Source: Porticoccaceae bacterium UBA4026 (lineage in GTDB: Bacteria > Pseudomonadota > Gammaproteobacteria > Pseudomonadales > Porticoccaceae). From it: a DNA stretch of 37,737 nucleotides. The stretch's first letter is position 1. Each line of letters starts with the position of its first letter. A program made the position numbers and the translations under genes. Below are positions 16,088 to 25,192 of this stretch, piece by piece. The notes under the pieces are model-generated. The model ran no database searches. It was not told the DNA's origin and saw only the letters and a list, made by a program, of their open reading frames with translations. The DNA is taken from assembly GCA_002382445.1 (NCBI GenBank), contig DGAQ01000014.1, forward strand, positions 28,981-66,717, read 5' to 3'.

Positions 16088-17263
16088 ATGTCCGTTTCGA
16101 ATGGCTTGAAAATCGGTATTGTAGGCGCAGGTATAGGTGGGCTTACAACAGCAATCGCACTTCAGCAGCGCGGCATGCAGGTGGTTATTTATGAGCAGGC
16201 AGAAAAACTTGCTGAGGTTGGAGCAGGCCTCACAATTAGTAAAAATGCCGCTCGGGTTTTTGAAGCCTTAGGGCTAGGCGAGCAATTGGCCGCTCTGGAT
16301 AGCCCCTGCGCTAATATGGGTGTGATTGATCATCTAAGCGGAGATATTCTGGTTTACGAACCGCGTGATCAAAAAGAGACTCTAAACAGCAATGTCATTG
16401 CCAGCCGACAGGTACACAGAGCCGACCTACACAAATTACTGGCAGCCTCATTGATAGACGCAGACAGTTGCCTTAACCTCGATCACAGACTGCAGGACAT
16501 CAGCCAAGGTACTTCACAGGTGAAACTATCGTTTGCCAATGGACAGGTTGATCATTGCGATATAGTTATCGGTGCTGACGGCCTTAAATCGGCGGTAAGG
16601 GAGCGCCTATATTCGTCAGAGCCCGCTAATTTTACGGGATTTGTTGCCTGGCGTGGGTTGGTCGATCGAACGCTGGTAAAGGATATTGCGCTAGATCCCC
16701 AATTCGCCACTTATTCATCTAATGATAAATTATTTGTTCGTTACCCTGTCAGAAATGGTGATCTGATTAACTACGTCGCAATTGCCAGGAAAGATGACTT
16801 CCTCTCAGAAAGCTGGGCGGAGCCCGCTGACGTGTCCGAAGTCGCCGCACAATTTTCTGAATGGCACCAAAACGTCTCGGACATTATTCTAGCCACGCCA
16901 TCGGATAAATGTATGCGATGGGCCCTATTTACTCGCGCGCCACTAAATAATTGGATCAATGGCCGAGTGTGCCTGCTGGGAGACGCTGCACACCCCACGA
17001 CGCCATTTTTTGGCATGGGGGCCGCTATGGCAATTGAAGATTCACTTATTCTAGCGAGATGTTTTGAGGCCGAAAATGATAATTGGCAAAGCGCGCTGGA
17101 GAGATATCAGCGGGCGCGTATGACACGAACCAATCACATTCAACAGATCTCCCTAGAGCGGGCAGAATCCTATATGCACAACGATCCCGCAAAACGAGCC
17201 ATGGGGCCTTCTTCAGGACTCGGCAATGCGATGGATTATGACCCTAGGACCGCTGTAATTTAA
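16088..17263 (+). CDS. FAD-dependent monooxygenase, salicylate hydroxylase-like
   Basis: A 391-residue class A flavoprotein aromatic hydroxylase. The FAD fingerprint GIVGAGIGGLTTAIALQQRG is at ~9-28, the DG motif VIGADGLKSAVRERLY near 162-177, and the GD motif LLGDAAHPTTPFFGMGA near 298-314. These define the salicylate hydroxylase/6-hydroxynicotinate 3-monooxygenase group, which uses NAD(P)H and O2 to hydroxylate an activated ring, often with decarboxylation. AGGAAGTG sits just before the ATG. Two MFS genes and a Tat-exported hydrolase follow on the same strand, so uptake, hydrolysis and hydroxylation of an aromatic acid may be coupled here. Exact ring substrate not predictable. Confidence 0.9.
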   Translation: MSVSNGLKIGIVGAGIGGLTTAIALQQRGMQVVIYEQAEKLAEVGAGLTISKNAARVFEALGLGEQLAALDSPCANMGVIDHLSGDILVYEPRDQKETLNSNVIASRQVHRADLHKLLAASLIDADSCLNLDHRLQDISQGTSQVKLSFANGQVDHCDIVIGADGLKSAVRERLYSSEPANFTGFVAWRGLVDRTLVKDIALDPQFATYSSNDKLFVRYPVRNGDLINYVAIARKDDFLSESWAEPADVSEVAAQFSEWHQNVSDIILATPSDKCMRWALFTRAPLNNWINGRVCLLGDAAHPTTPFFGMGAAMAIEDSLILARCFEAENDNWQSALERYQRARMTRTNHIQQISLERAESYMHNDPAKRAMGPSSGLGNAMDYDPRTAVI

Positions 17264-17354
17264 AGCCAAAAGAATACAGAATAGAGCCGGGTAACCAAAC
17301 AGGCATATTTAAGGCTCGGTGGCTTTACCTAAACTAAGACATAAGAGGCCAATA

Positions 17355-18575
17355 ATGTCCCAATCTACTACCAAAACAAATACTAAAATATTAGTGATCA
17401 GCTTCCTTGCTTGGACGTTAACTAATATGGATCAGGCGTTCTTTGGTTACGCCATTCCAGGAATTCTTAAAGAGTTTAACCTGCCCTTAGAAGCTGCAGG
17501 AATAATTTTAACCATCTCGTTTGTTATTGCCTCTATCATGCTCCTGTTCATAGGTATTGCAGCGGATCGTTTTGGACGCGGCCCCATATTGAGCCTTTAT
17601 CTGGCAGTGTCTGCACTGCTAGTTGGCTTTCAGGGGTTGGCCGGCGGCATTGTCATGTTGACCATCTTTCGGGCATTAGGTTTTGGTTTCAGTACAGGCC
17701 TATCACCTATCACAAGTGCCTATGTCGTGGAAAATGTCAAACCCAAAATGCGCGGAATGGCCATGGGTGTTTTGCAATGTGGTTATCCTCTAGGCTGGTT
17801 TATAGCATCGCTTTTTGCGGTACCCCTTCTGGCCGATTATGGTTGGCGTGCTATGTGTTTCGCAGCCTTTCTTGTGGTTCCCTTGGCCGGTCTCTTTCAT
17901 TGGTTACTCCGAGATACACCGGGGATTATTTTGGCAGGCGCAAACTCCCCTATTAAAGGTAAGGTACGCGTGCTTTTTTCAGCCCCTTACCGCAAGAGTT
18001 CACTGGCCAGTATCGCAACCTATTTTGCTTTCGGAGGCGCCTATGCTGGCTCAGCATTTTATTTCCCAACGTTTTTCGCTGAGGTACGAGGTTACTCACA
18101 GTCGGACGCCGCTAGCCTAGTGGGCATGTCAAATTTTATTGGCATTGGCGGCTACCTGTTGGCAGCTTTCGTTGGCGAGTATCTTTTGACCCGCCGCTCC
18201 GTCTTTATTATATGGGCACTAGGGGGAACCATTGCCCTGATTGGCCTGCTATGGTTTTCGGAAAGCCGCACCGCCGACACTATTTGGTATGGCCTAACCG
18301 CTGCATTGTTTTATGGTTCCCTTGCCGTATTGCCGGTCTTGATTGCAGAAATATTTCCCGAAGAAGTCCGGGCCAGCGCCCTATCGGTTTGCGCTTCGGC
18401 CCCGTTGAGTCTGGGTTTCGCAGTATTCCCCTTGATTGTTCCATTTGTAGTGGGTTCCGTTGGCTGGCAGATGGGTTTTAGTATTATTATTTGCCCACTA
18501 TTGGCGCTATCCGCGATGACAGCGTTCGCATTGCCCAACCGTAGGTCAGGTGATGACTTAGCCGTGATGACTTAG
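17355..18575 (+). CDS. MFS transporter
   Basis: A 406-residue inner-membrane permease with about 12 membrane segments. The ATG at 17355 has AGAGG just upstream; earlier in-frame codons add only a basic leader with no ribosome site. TM1 reads TNMDQAFFGYAIPGILKEF and the loop 2-3 motif is GIAADRFGRGPIL. The overall pattern resembles aromatic-acid or sialate-type permeases of the sugar/metabolite MFS branches. It lies 91 bp after the flavin monooxygenase and 72 bp before a second MFS gene, all on one strand, so it likely imports the monooxygenase's substrate. Confidence 0.88.
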   Translation: MSQSTTKTNTKILVISFLAWTLTNMDQAFFGYAIPGILKEFNLPLEAAGIILTISFVIASIMLLFIGIAADRFGRGPILSLYLAVSALLVGFQGLAGGIVMLTIFRALGFGFSTGLSPITSAYVVENVKPKMRGMAMGVLQCGYPLGWFIASLFAVPLLADYGWRAMCFAAFLVVPLAGLFHWLLRDTPGIILAGANSPIKGKVRVLFSAPYRKSSLASIATYFAFGGAYAGSAFYFPTFFAEVRGYSQSDAASLVGMSNFIGIGGYLLAAFVGEYLLTRRSVFIIWALGGTIALIGLLWFSESRTADTIWYGLTAALFYGSLAVLPVLIAEIFPEEVRASALSVCASAPLSLGFAVFPLIVPFVVGSVGWQMGFSIIICPLLALSAMTAFALPNRRSGDDLAVMT

Positions 18576-18647
18576 GCAGTGCTACATGCACTATTACCGA
18601 CTCAATATAACCAGTAAAGATGGATCCAGATATAGAGCAATGTACTT

Positions 18648-19901
18648 ATGAACAACTTTTTTGAACAATACCGCCGTTGGTTCGTTTTGTTCGGTTTAAT
18701 GCTCATCTATGCCGCAAGCAGTGGCATTATCGTGCACACGCTACCCTTATTGTACCCGCCGCTGATTGACGAATTTGGCTGGACTATAACTCAAATGACC
18801 CTGCCGGCAACTGTCTTGTCCATCTTTGGAGCTATTACCTCGCCGCCTGCAGGCGTGCTCTTTGATCGTTTTTCAGTGCGTCGAATAATGTTAGTCGGCA
18901 CAATCGGCATTGTTTTAAGCCTAATGTGCTTTTCCTTTATCTCATCACTGTGGCAGCTAGTGACCGTCTATTTGGTCTTTGGTCTTGCCATGTCCCTATG
19001 CGGCTTGACCGCTAGTATGGTCATACTCACCAAATGGTTCTACGGCAAGCGAGGCATAGCTACTGGCTTATTACTTATGTCTTCCAGTTTAGGAGGCGCT
19101 ATATTCCCATTGATCCTTGGTTCCGGTATTGAAGCACTTGGCTGGCGCAACGCTGTCGTCCTTGTATCGATCATTGCAGCATGCATGACACTCCCGGCAA
19201 TAATTTTTTTACTCTTAGACAAACCGAATAACTCTGACATAAGGGGTAACGCAGAACCCATTAACCAAGCGCCTCCACTGACTCTACAGGGGCCCACATT
19301 GAGAGCGGCAATTAAAACCCCAACATTCTATTTTGTCCTAATTGCGACAGGTGCCATATGGTTCACGGTGATTGCCTTAACGCAGCATCAATCACTCCAC
19401 TTAGTCTTAGATGTAGGCATTGATTCCAAGCTATTGCCGATGGTTTTTTCGGCCTTTTTTGGATGTTCTGTTATCGGCAAATTTAGCTTCGGCTGGCTCG
19501 GTGACCATCTGAATAAAGAATTGTCGATGATCGCATCCATCTTATTACTTACCGTTGGATTATTGATTATTCGCTCACTAAATGCGGATGACGTGACAAT
19601 GCTATTCGCCTATGCAGTCATCGGAGGAATTGGTTTTAGCGGCGCTTTCACCACGATCCAGCTTTTAATTGCCGAACATTACGCTGGCAACTCCTATGGC
19701 AAGATACTGGCTATAATTGTCATGATAGATTCTCTAGCCGGAGGACTTGGGACTAGAGTTATGGCCAGTATGAGAGACGCTTCCGATAGCTACACAACTG
19801 GCTGGAATCTGCTCATAGCGCTATGTATAGTCGCAATTTTTTCCACCTTTATCATTAGACAGTTAAATTACTCAAAGACTGCCGCTGGCCCCCTAAATTG
19901 A
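18648..19901 (+). CDS. MFS transporter, monocarboxylate (MCT/OFA)-like
   Basis: A 417-residue permease with ~12 membrane segments. TM1-2 (SSGIIVHTLPLLYPPLIDEFGWT) and the loop motif GVLFDRFSVRRIM fit the monocarboxylate porter/oxalate-formate branch, where an FGW(S/T) motif after TM1 is characteristic. A second motif-A-like loop, GWLGDHLNKELSM, occurs in the C-terminal half. It differs clearly from the MFS protein just upstream, so the two are not recent duplicates. It is followed 115 bp later by the Tat-exported hydrolase on the same strand. Likely carries a carboxylated product. Confidence 0.88.
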   Translation: MNNFFEQYRRWFVLFGLMLIYAASSGIIVHTLPLLYPPLIDEFGWTITQMTLPATVLSIFGAITSPPAGVLFDRFSVRRIMLVGTIGIVLSLMCFSFISSLWQLVTVYLVFGLAMSLCGLTASMVILTKWFYGKRGIATGLLLMSSSLGGAIFPLILGSGIEALGWRNAVVLVSIIAACMTLPAIIFLLLDKPNNSDIRGNAEPINQAPPLTLQGPTLRAAIKTPTFYFVLIATGAIWFTVIALTQHQSLHLVLDVGIDSKLLPMVFSAFFGCSVIGKFSFGWLGDHLNKELSMIASILLLTVGLLIIRSLNADDVTMLFAYAVIGGIGFSGAFTTIQLLIAEHYAGNSYGKILAIIVMIDSLAGGLGTRVMASMRDASDSYTTGWNLLIALCIVAIFSTFIIRQLNYSKTAAGPLN

Positions 19902-20016
19902 CCTTATTCGATCACTAAAATCTAATACTGATCAGAGGTTTAATATACTTAATGTTTAAAATGATTGAAAACTGGCTTTTATAAAAAAGGCACTAGAGTG
20001 CATAGAGGGACTGAAC

Positions 20017-20901
20017 ATGCGACGTCGAACAATCCTTAAAGGCGCCGCGGGTGCATTATCTCTGGGTCTAATCACTCCGGCAACCGCTAGCACGGTAATC
20101 ACCGACACAGAAAGCGGCAACTCAGGACCTTATAATTTTGTCTTGGTGCATGGCACCTGGCACGGCGGCTGGGTGTGGTCTCAAGTTGCAACGCTACTGC
20201 GAACCGAGGGCCATAATGTGATAACGCCGACCTGCACTGGTTGCGGAGACAGGGTACACCTGAGCACGCCAGAAGTGGGCCTGGAAACTCATATTACCGA
20301 TATAGAGAACAGTATTAATTGGGCTGAAATGGACAGCGTGGTTTTAGTTGGACATTCCTTTTCGGGTCTTACAATTACCGGCGTCGCCGATAGATTGAAA
20401 GATCGTATCCAACAAATTGTTTTCTTTGACGCAATCGTTCCACGACCCGGCAGAATGTCAGGCGTGGTCAAAGACAGTAAAACTGGAGAGTATCCGACTT
20501 GGTGGCAGGAACGAGAAAAAAAATTTATCGACGGCCACAAAATGGTTCTCTGGGAAGATTACCCTATAGAGATGCTTGTACCAACTAGTTATAGTAACCA
20601 GAAATCGCGATTAAAAAAGCTAATCACGACTCATCCTGCTAAGCAATGGACCGATGAGCTAATGCTAAAGAACGGGGGCTGGGAAGGCTTGCATCGAGCC
20701 TTTATCCACTGCGCTGGACAGCGTTACAGGCTGACCAGCGAAAATATGATTGGTCCAGCTAGAGGCTCCGGATGGAATTTTATCTCTCTAAACATTCCCA
20801 GAGATGGCATGCTTACGCACCCCGAATTAGTCACTAGCCAGCTGATAAAATTGGCAGAAAGCCAATTTCAGGGCGGGCCAACTGAAACAGCCCTAAGCTA
20901 G
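20017..20901 (+). CDS. Tat-exported alpha/beta hydrolase
   Basis: A 294-residue protein with a twin-arginine leader (RRRTILKGAAGALSLG, then an A-x-A-type end near residue 25). The fold marks are the oxyanion loop HGTWHGG (45-51) and the nucleophile elbow GHSFSG with S114; FFDAIVP (136-142) likely gives the acid. It resembles the plant methylesterase/hydroxynitrile lyase and bacterial pyrethroid-hydrolase-like group. In those proteins the catalytic His sits in a GHxxM context near the C-terminus; here that site reads PRDGML (261-266), so His is replaced by Arg or Gly, and H268 two residues after the ML is the only nearby His. It may be an altered triad or a non-hydrolytic member. GAGGGA precedes the ATG. 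Confidence 0.85.
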   Translation: MRRRTILKGAAGALSLGLITPATASTVITDTESGNSGPYNFVLVHGTWHGGWVWSQVATLLRTEGHNVITPTCTGCGDRVHLSTPEVGLETHITDIENSINWAEMDSVVLVGHSFSGLTITGVADRLKDRIQQIVFFDAIVPRPGRMSGVVKDSKTGEYPTWWQEREKKFIDGHKMVLWEDYPIEMLVPTSYSNQKSRLKKLITTHPAKQWTDELMLKNGGWEGLHRAFIHCAGQRYRLTSENMIGPARGSGWNFISLNIPRDGMLTHPELVTSQLIKLAESQFQGGPTETALS

Positions 20902-21151
20902 GCACCCGTCCCTCTCATCATATTATCGTAAGCTGCCGGCGTCTGCTCCGTTAACCTCGTGCAGGGCCAACATAACAACCTTATTACACCAGACTATAAA
21001 ACTGTACGATTGCGCCGTCTGGGATTTCTAATGAGAAAAGCATCACATCACCCAACCCCTCAATGGCCTAGTGATAGCGCAATGCTCTAGCAAGATAATA
21101 TAGCTATATTTAAAAGCTTCGACTTCTGGGTAAAAATACTGTGTTACATCA

Positions 21152-21239
21152 TTCACCCGGATAGTGAAACCTTCGGGAAACTCCAGTGTAGCTAATGGAG
21201 TTTCCGCGAGGGCCCCACTGAACTTCAGTGGTTATTTTT
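21152..21239 (+). ncRNA. candidate structured RNA: three hairpins ending in a terminator
   Basis: Three stems follow one another: TTCAC-N7-GTGAA (21152-21168), GGAAACTCCA-N10-TGGAGTTTCC (21176-21205, ten perfect pairs) and CCACTGA-ACT-TCAGTGG (21215-21231) followed by TTATTTTT. This could be the structured 3' end of the hydrolase transcript or a separate small RNA; a possible start would be near the palindrome at 21097-21110. No known RNA family is recognised. Confidence 0.35.
21215..21239 (+). terminator. Rho-independent terminator, rightward
   Basis: Seven-base-pair stem CCACTGA/TCAGTGG with loop ACT, followed directly by TTATTTTT. It stops rightward transcription about 310 bases after the hydrolase gene, just before the end of the opposing DUF1838 gene. 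Confidence 0.7.
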
Positions 21240-21263
21240 CGGCCTAAGGCTTGCGCTAGGATA

Positions 21264-22166
21264 TTATTTAGGCTCGGCTGTCCGGCTGTCGATAATTTTT
21301 TTCATATAAGTCCAGGACGTCTCATTGGGTCGTGTATCATCGGTCGGAGGTGCATGTCGGTATGCGGGATAGCGCGTAGCAATAGTGTCTTTTATGATCT
21401 TAGGCAGTTGATCATAACTTTCGAGTTTTTTGCCTATCGCATTAAAATAAAGCAAGCCGGTCCGATCGCCCATTTGCATCCAAGGTAACCACTTAGCAAT
21501 TCTTACCCATGAAACAGCGGGGTAGGCTATGTCCTGTTGGCTGTCGAGTAATTCTTTAGTTGACCCATTAAAGTCAAAAATCTCTGTCGCATGATAGGTG
21601 CCACCCACATATTTCTGATAGTCGCCAGCGAGAGGATTAGTATAAAAAAGAGGGACCTCTATAGCCCAAAGGTAGGTCCCATTAATATCAACTAAATCGA
21701 ATGGGATGGTTTTACCTTGCTTAGTCTTACCAAAGGTTGGCTCTCGGCTATTAACTGGGTCATTGGCAACATGAATTGTAGCTTTCTGGTCGCCGGTCCA
21801 GGGATTAGTCCAGGTGTCCATTAGTTCGCCGGTTATGGGATCTAGATAGAGCATTATTTCTCGAGATACCATTTTAAAACCTACGCCCCTCAACTTATCG
21901 GTGACTGCGACACATTGTCTTACGTTCATTCCCTCTAGATTGAATAAATGCTTGTCAGGTTCGCCAGGGACTCGACTATAGCCACGTCCGGACCAGCGGT
22001 AAACCGCTTCATAGTTGTCCTCCAAAGAGCATTGGATTTTACGATTTATTTTTACAAAACCGTCCGCCGTAGCGGGATCGATTGACTGCGCAAGACTTGA
22101 TGATGCGCCCCCAAAACAGGCAGTTATGACTAGTATGTAAGCAAATTTTTTCCGTATATTCATCAT
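21264..22166 (-). CDS. secreted DUF1838 family protein
   Basis: A 300-residue exported protein: basic start MNIRKK, hydrophobic core FAYILVITACFGGASSSLAQ and cleavage near residue 27. The mature part has landmarks of DUF1838: a YRWSGRGYSRVPGEPDKHLF stretch (~57-76), EGMNVRQC (~78-85), and TNPWTGDQKATIHVANDPVN (~120-139). DUF1838 proteins have no established activity, but are frequent beside TonB receptors and aromatic or steroid degradation genes (general knowledge, not checked here). GAGGAT precedes the tandem ATG codons. It is downstream of the TonB receptor gene in the same direction, but a strong hairpin between them suggests separate transcription. Confidence 0.8.
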   Translation of the reverse strand: MMNIRKKFAYILVITACFGGASSSLAQSIDPATADGFVKINRKIQCSLEDNYEAVYRWSGRGYSRVPGEPDKHLFNLEGMNVRQCVAVTDKLRGVGFKMVSREIMLYLDPITGELMDTWTNPWTGDQKATIHVANDPVNSREPTFGKTKQGKTIPFDLVDINGTYLWAIEVPLFYTNPLAGDYQKYVGGTYHATEIFDFNGSTKELLDSQQDIAYPAVSWVRIAKWLPWMQMGDRTGLLYFNAIGKKLESYDQLPKIIKDTIATRYPAYRHAPPTDDTRPNETSWTYMKKIIDSRTAEPK

Positions 22167-22345
22167 GATCCTCGGATTATTTTAAAAGGTATAGTCGCCA
22201 ACTTTGCCCCTCTATCTGTTCGATGGCGATCCCTAAAGATCGTCTTCAAGCTTTATTCACCATGCTTCTTTGAGCTTTTCTTAAGTGAATCGAACTTTGA
22301 ACTACTGAAGCACTTTACTCTACGCAGTGTGGCACTTGGCATCAG

Positions 22346-22382
22346 AATAAAAGTAACTTCAAATATTGAAGTTACTTTTATT
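22346..22382. terminator. bidirectional terminator hairpin, 17 perfect pairs
   Basis: AATAAAAGTAACTTCAA (22346-22362) and TTGAAGTTACTTTTATT (22366-22382) pair perfectly over 17 bases around a 3-base loop. Each strand ends the stem in a T-rich run, so it could work both ways. It lies 42 bases after the stop of the leftward TonB receptor gene and about 180 bases upstream of the DUF1838 start, and should separate these two transcripts. Confidence 0.75.
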
Positions 22383-22423
22383 TCTCTGGTCACAATAACG
22401 CTCTTTATCGAACCTCTGCAATG

Positions 22424-24901
22424 CTAGAAATCGTAGCTCACTCGAACCCCAAACTGTCGTTGATCTCTGAGTTGAATGTGGACGCTTTCAACGGCAAAGT
22501 TATAGTTACCCGCATTGGTTCTCACAAAGCTACTGGTATCGGCAATATTGTTACCGCCCGTCGGTGCATCTTCATCGGTCAAGTTAGATATGTAAGCCTC
22601 TAGGCTTATGTTATCCATCTTAATACCCGCGCGAAGGTTAACTTCGGTTGCACTAGGGAGTTTAGTGAGGTTAGTGACCTCATCGTAGTAAGAGTCTGTT
22701 AAAAAGACCTCACTTCTTACATAGGCATCGCCGAGCGGAGTGTCGAAATTATACGTCGCAATTAACGACCCCATCCACTCGGGATATCGTGCCGCCTGTT
22801 GACCTGCGCACGATAGGCCCGGGCCGAAGACATCGTTGTAATCCCCACAGTCACCGCCTTCGGGGAAGCCCGAAATCTCAGCCTTGGTGTAGCCTAAGCC
22901 CGCTTGAATATTTAAGTTATCGTTAACTTGGTAGCTTAGCTCAGCCTCGAAACCATCTATATCACTTGAGGTTCCATTTCCGCTGAAACTAACCGTACAT
23001 GTCTCTGTATTCGGGACACCGTCTCCATCGGTATCACCTCCACAGGTCACGTCTGAGGGTATTACCCCAAAACCCGAATAAACTTGATCGGATCTTTCCA
23101 TGTGGAAGTAAGCCAAATTCATGACAAGTCTCCCATCATCTGAGCTTTTCTTCCATCCCAGTTCGAAATTTTTCAATGTTTCTTCACCGAAGGTTGCACT
23201 AATACCAGGCGTGTCTGAGTTAAAGGCAGAGATTTGCTCAGGGGTTGTGAGCTTGTCAGCCACCTCTGGATTAAATCCACCCGGTAGGGTGCCCTCACTG
23301 AAGTTGAAGTAAACCATGGAGCTATCGGACATTTGATACTTCACAACAACTCGCGGTAGCGTGGCTTTAAATATTCCGGGGGAAATAACCTTTCCTGCCG
23401 CCGCATTAACCTTCGGATCACTAATTTCATCCTCTTGTCGTCTCACTTCAGCAATCACAGTTAACTTATCTGTTACTCTGAAGTCGACTGAGCCATAAAT
23501 ACCGGTTGTCTCTGCTTCGATCATACTGTACGCAGTTGTTGGGTTATAGACATCTGCGAACCAATAGGAGAAGTACTGCTGTTGGTCGAAGAATCCGCCG
23601 TGGGCCTTCGAGGAGGTATCGACCTTAGTTGCTCCAACAGACCAATCAAAGCGGTCAGTCGTTCCCGAGAGCCTTAGTTCGGTGGTCTCGTCTTTAGTAA
23701 CTCTGGCACCTAACGTATGGAAACCAAAGGTTGGAGACGCATCAAAGTCAGTGAACGCGATGTAGTCGTCTTCGTTTTTCCCATAAGCTGCGCTTAAATT
23801 TAGGGAGTCAGAAATATCCCAAGATATACTTATTCCTAATCTCTCCCCATCGCCAAATTTGCCAAACCCATTATGCGAGAGGTCATCAAAATCGTGATCA
23901 CCAATAGGGCCATAGCCCGACCAATTTCCGCTGTCATCTCTGAGGTGACCTGTTGCAGTATCAAATAGTGATGCCGAAGTCGACGCGCCAAGAGTCTCTG
24001 GAGCGCTTACAGTTCCTCGATAAACCGATTCGAGTCCATTCTCAGTGAAACAGGTCCAGCCAGTGATATTTGAGGTCTGCTGAGCACAGTAGTTGTGATC
24101 CGCTAGTCCACCGACCACCGCGTAAGCACCCGGGCCATCATCATCCTCATATTGAGAGGCTCTTAAACTAATGTTCAAATTATCGGTGGGATTGAAATCG
24201 AGCAGCAAACCAAACGCTATGGATTCTTCATCACCAAGGCGTTGGCCCGCTACAAAATTGTTGTCGTAGTGTCCCTCTTTGTCGGTATGGCTAAAGGTGG
24301 CCCTTGCTCCAAGCGTTTTAGTAATGGGTCCCTCAATGTATCCCGTCGTGGATAACTTACTCTTGGTGGCGTAGTCAATTTCAATGCCTCCTTTAAATTC
24401 GTCTCCAGGCTTTCTGGTAATGATATTGATAGCGCCAGAGTAGGTATTACGACCGAACATTGCAGACTGGGGACCTTTTATGATCTCGATTCTCTCTACC
24501 TGAGTGATGGGTAAGCTATGCAAACCCGACGTTACAACTAAGCCATCAACAAATACTGAGCTGGTTCTCTGCAATGGGCTCGTCGCGTCAAAGGTAACAC
24601 CTCGGAATCGAGGCATCAGTACAGTCCGTGCATTTTCGTTATTCATTGTCTCCAAGAACAGGCCTGGAGCATTTTTTTGAATATCGACAATATTCTTGAA
24701 ATTAGACGCTTTGATGTCTGCCGCACTGATAGCTGTAATTGCGATTGGTATTTCTGAGAGCGACTCTTCTTTTTTTCTTGCGGTGACTATGACCTCCTCA
24801 ATGGCATTCACGGATTTTGTTTCTTCCTGAGCATATATCGCTCCGCTGCTGAAGCCAGCGGCGCCGATCAAGAATATTTTTAATGGTATCTTGTTAAACA
24901 T
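22424..24901 (-). CDS. TonB-dependent outer-membrane receptor
   Basis: An 825-residue receptor of normal size. Residues 1-25 are a signal peptide ending IYAQ. A TonB box/plug start IEEVIVTARKKEESLSEIPIAI follows at ~33-54, then the plug domain with FRGVTF, VFVDGLV and VERIEIIKGPQSAMFGRNTYSGAINIIT (~120-170). The remainder is the 22-strand barrel, ending in QFGVRVSYDF with the terminal Phe used for outer-membrane assembly. This plug type is the one expanded in sphingomonads and marine gammaproteobacteria for uptake of bulky organic compounds rather than siderophores (inference). No sigma/anti-sigma pair or N-terminal signalling domain is present. It probably imports the substrate for the exported enzymes encoded around it. 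Confidence 0.95.
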   Translation of the reverse strand: MFNKIPLKIFLIGAAGFSSGAIYAQEETKSVNAIEEVIVTARKKEESLSEIPIAITAISAADIKASNFKNIVDIQKNAPGLFLETMNNENARTVLMPRFRGVTFDATSPLQRTSSVFVDGLVVTSGLHSLPITQVERIEIIKGPQSAMFGRNTYSGAINIITRKPGDEFKGGIEIDYATKSKLSTTGYIEGPITKTLGARATFSHTDKEGHYDNNFVAGQRLGDEESIAFGLLLDFNPTDNLNISLRASQYEDDDGPGAYAVVGGLADHNYCAQQTSNITGWTCFTENGLESVYRGTVSAPETLGASTSASLFDTATGHLRDDSGNWSGYGPIGDHDFDDLSHNGFGKFGDGERLGISISWDISDSLNLSAAYGKNEDDYIAFTDFDASPTFGFHTLGARVTKDETTELRLSGTTDRFDWSVGATKVDTSSKAHGGFFDQQQYFSYWFADVYNPTTAYSMIEAETTGIYGSVDFRVTDKLTVIAEVRRQEDEISDPKVNAAAGKVISPGIFKATLPRVVVKYQMSDSSMVYFNFSEGTLPGGFNPEVADKLTTPEQISAFNSDTPGISATFGEETLKNFELGWKKSSDDGRLVMNLAYFHMERSDQVYSGFGVIPSDVTCGGDTDGDGVPNTETCTVSFSGNGTSSDIDGFEAELSYQVNDNLNIQAGLGYTKAEISGFPEGGDCGDYNDVFGPGLSCAGQQAARYPEWMGSLIATYNFDTPLGDAYVRSEVFLTDSYYDEVTNLTKLPSATEVNLRAGIKMDNISLEAYISNLTDEDAPTGGNNIADTSSFVRTNAGNYNFAVESVHIQLRDQRQFGVRVSYDF

Positions 24902-25192
24902 GATCTTCTACCCCTTCGATTAATTTTATTGGTTGTCTTGTTTTCCTATTGTTTTTACTCGGCGTGCCTCAATATCAATGGCTCGACTGTTTGCGAGCGC
25001 GTGTGTTCAGTCCCACTGCCTTAACATTTAGCTTAATTAGCGTAAGCTTACCATGCTAACACTATATTGCACTAATAGTATATCATTATATGTATAGTAT
25101 GTGTAAGATTTGCAAAATCAGACTGTTACATTCGGTGACGGGACTAATGTATATCAAGCTAATTGGAATCAAACGTTTTAACGACGCACAAC
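24902..25192. promoter_or_regulatory. divergent promoter region of TonB receptor and MFS genes
   Basis: A 291-bp AT-rich spacer between the leftward receptor gene and the rightward MFS gene. It contains a 10-bp palindrome GTAAGCTTAC (25042-25051) flanked by TTAGC and GCTAA, and dense TATA-like words around 25060-25105. Promoters for both genes must lie here; I cannot fix their boxes. Confidence 0.4.

Larger units (their letters stand above)
20902..21263. other. 362-bp convergent spacer with structured elements
   Basis: No protein gene is seen between the rightward hydrolase and the leftward DUF1838 gene. The stretch holds a perfect 14-bp palindrome AATATAGCTATATT (21097-21110) and three consecutive hairpins (21152-21231) ending in a T-run, listed separately. 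The first ~190 bp show nothing that I can assign. Confidence 0.55.

Noticed and set aside
20223..20237. Shared word ATAACGCCGACCTG in the hydrolase gene and near 26511 as a repeat
   Set aside because: A 14-base match is expected by chance at about this frequency in a window this size, and the surroundings do not match.
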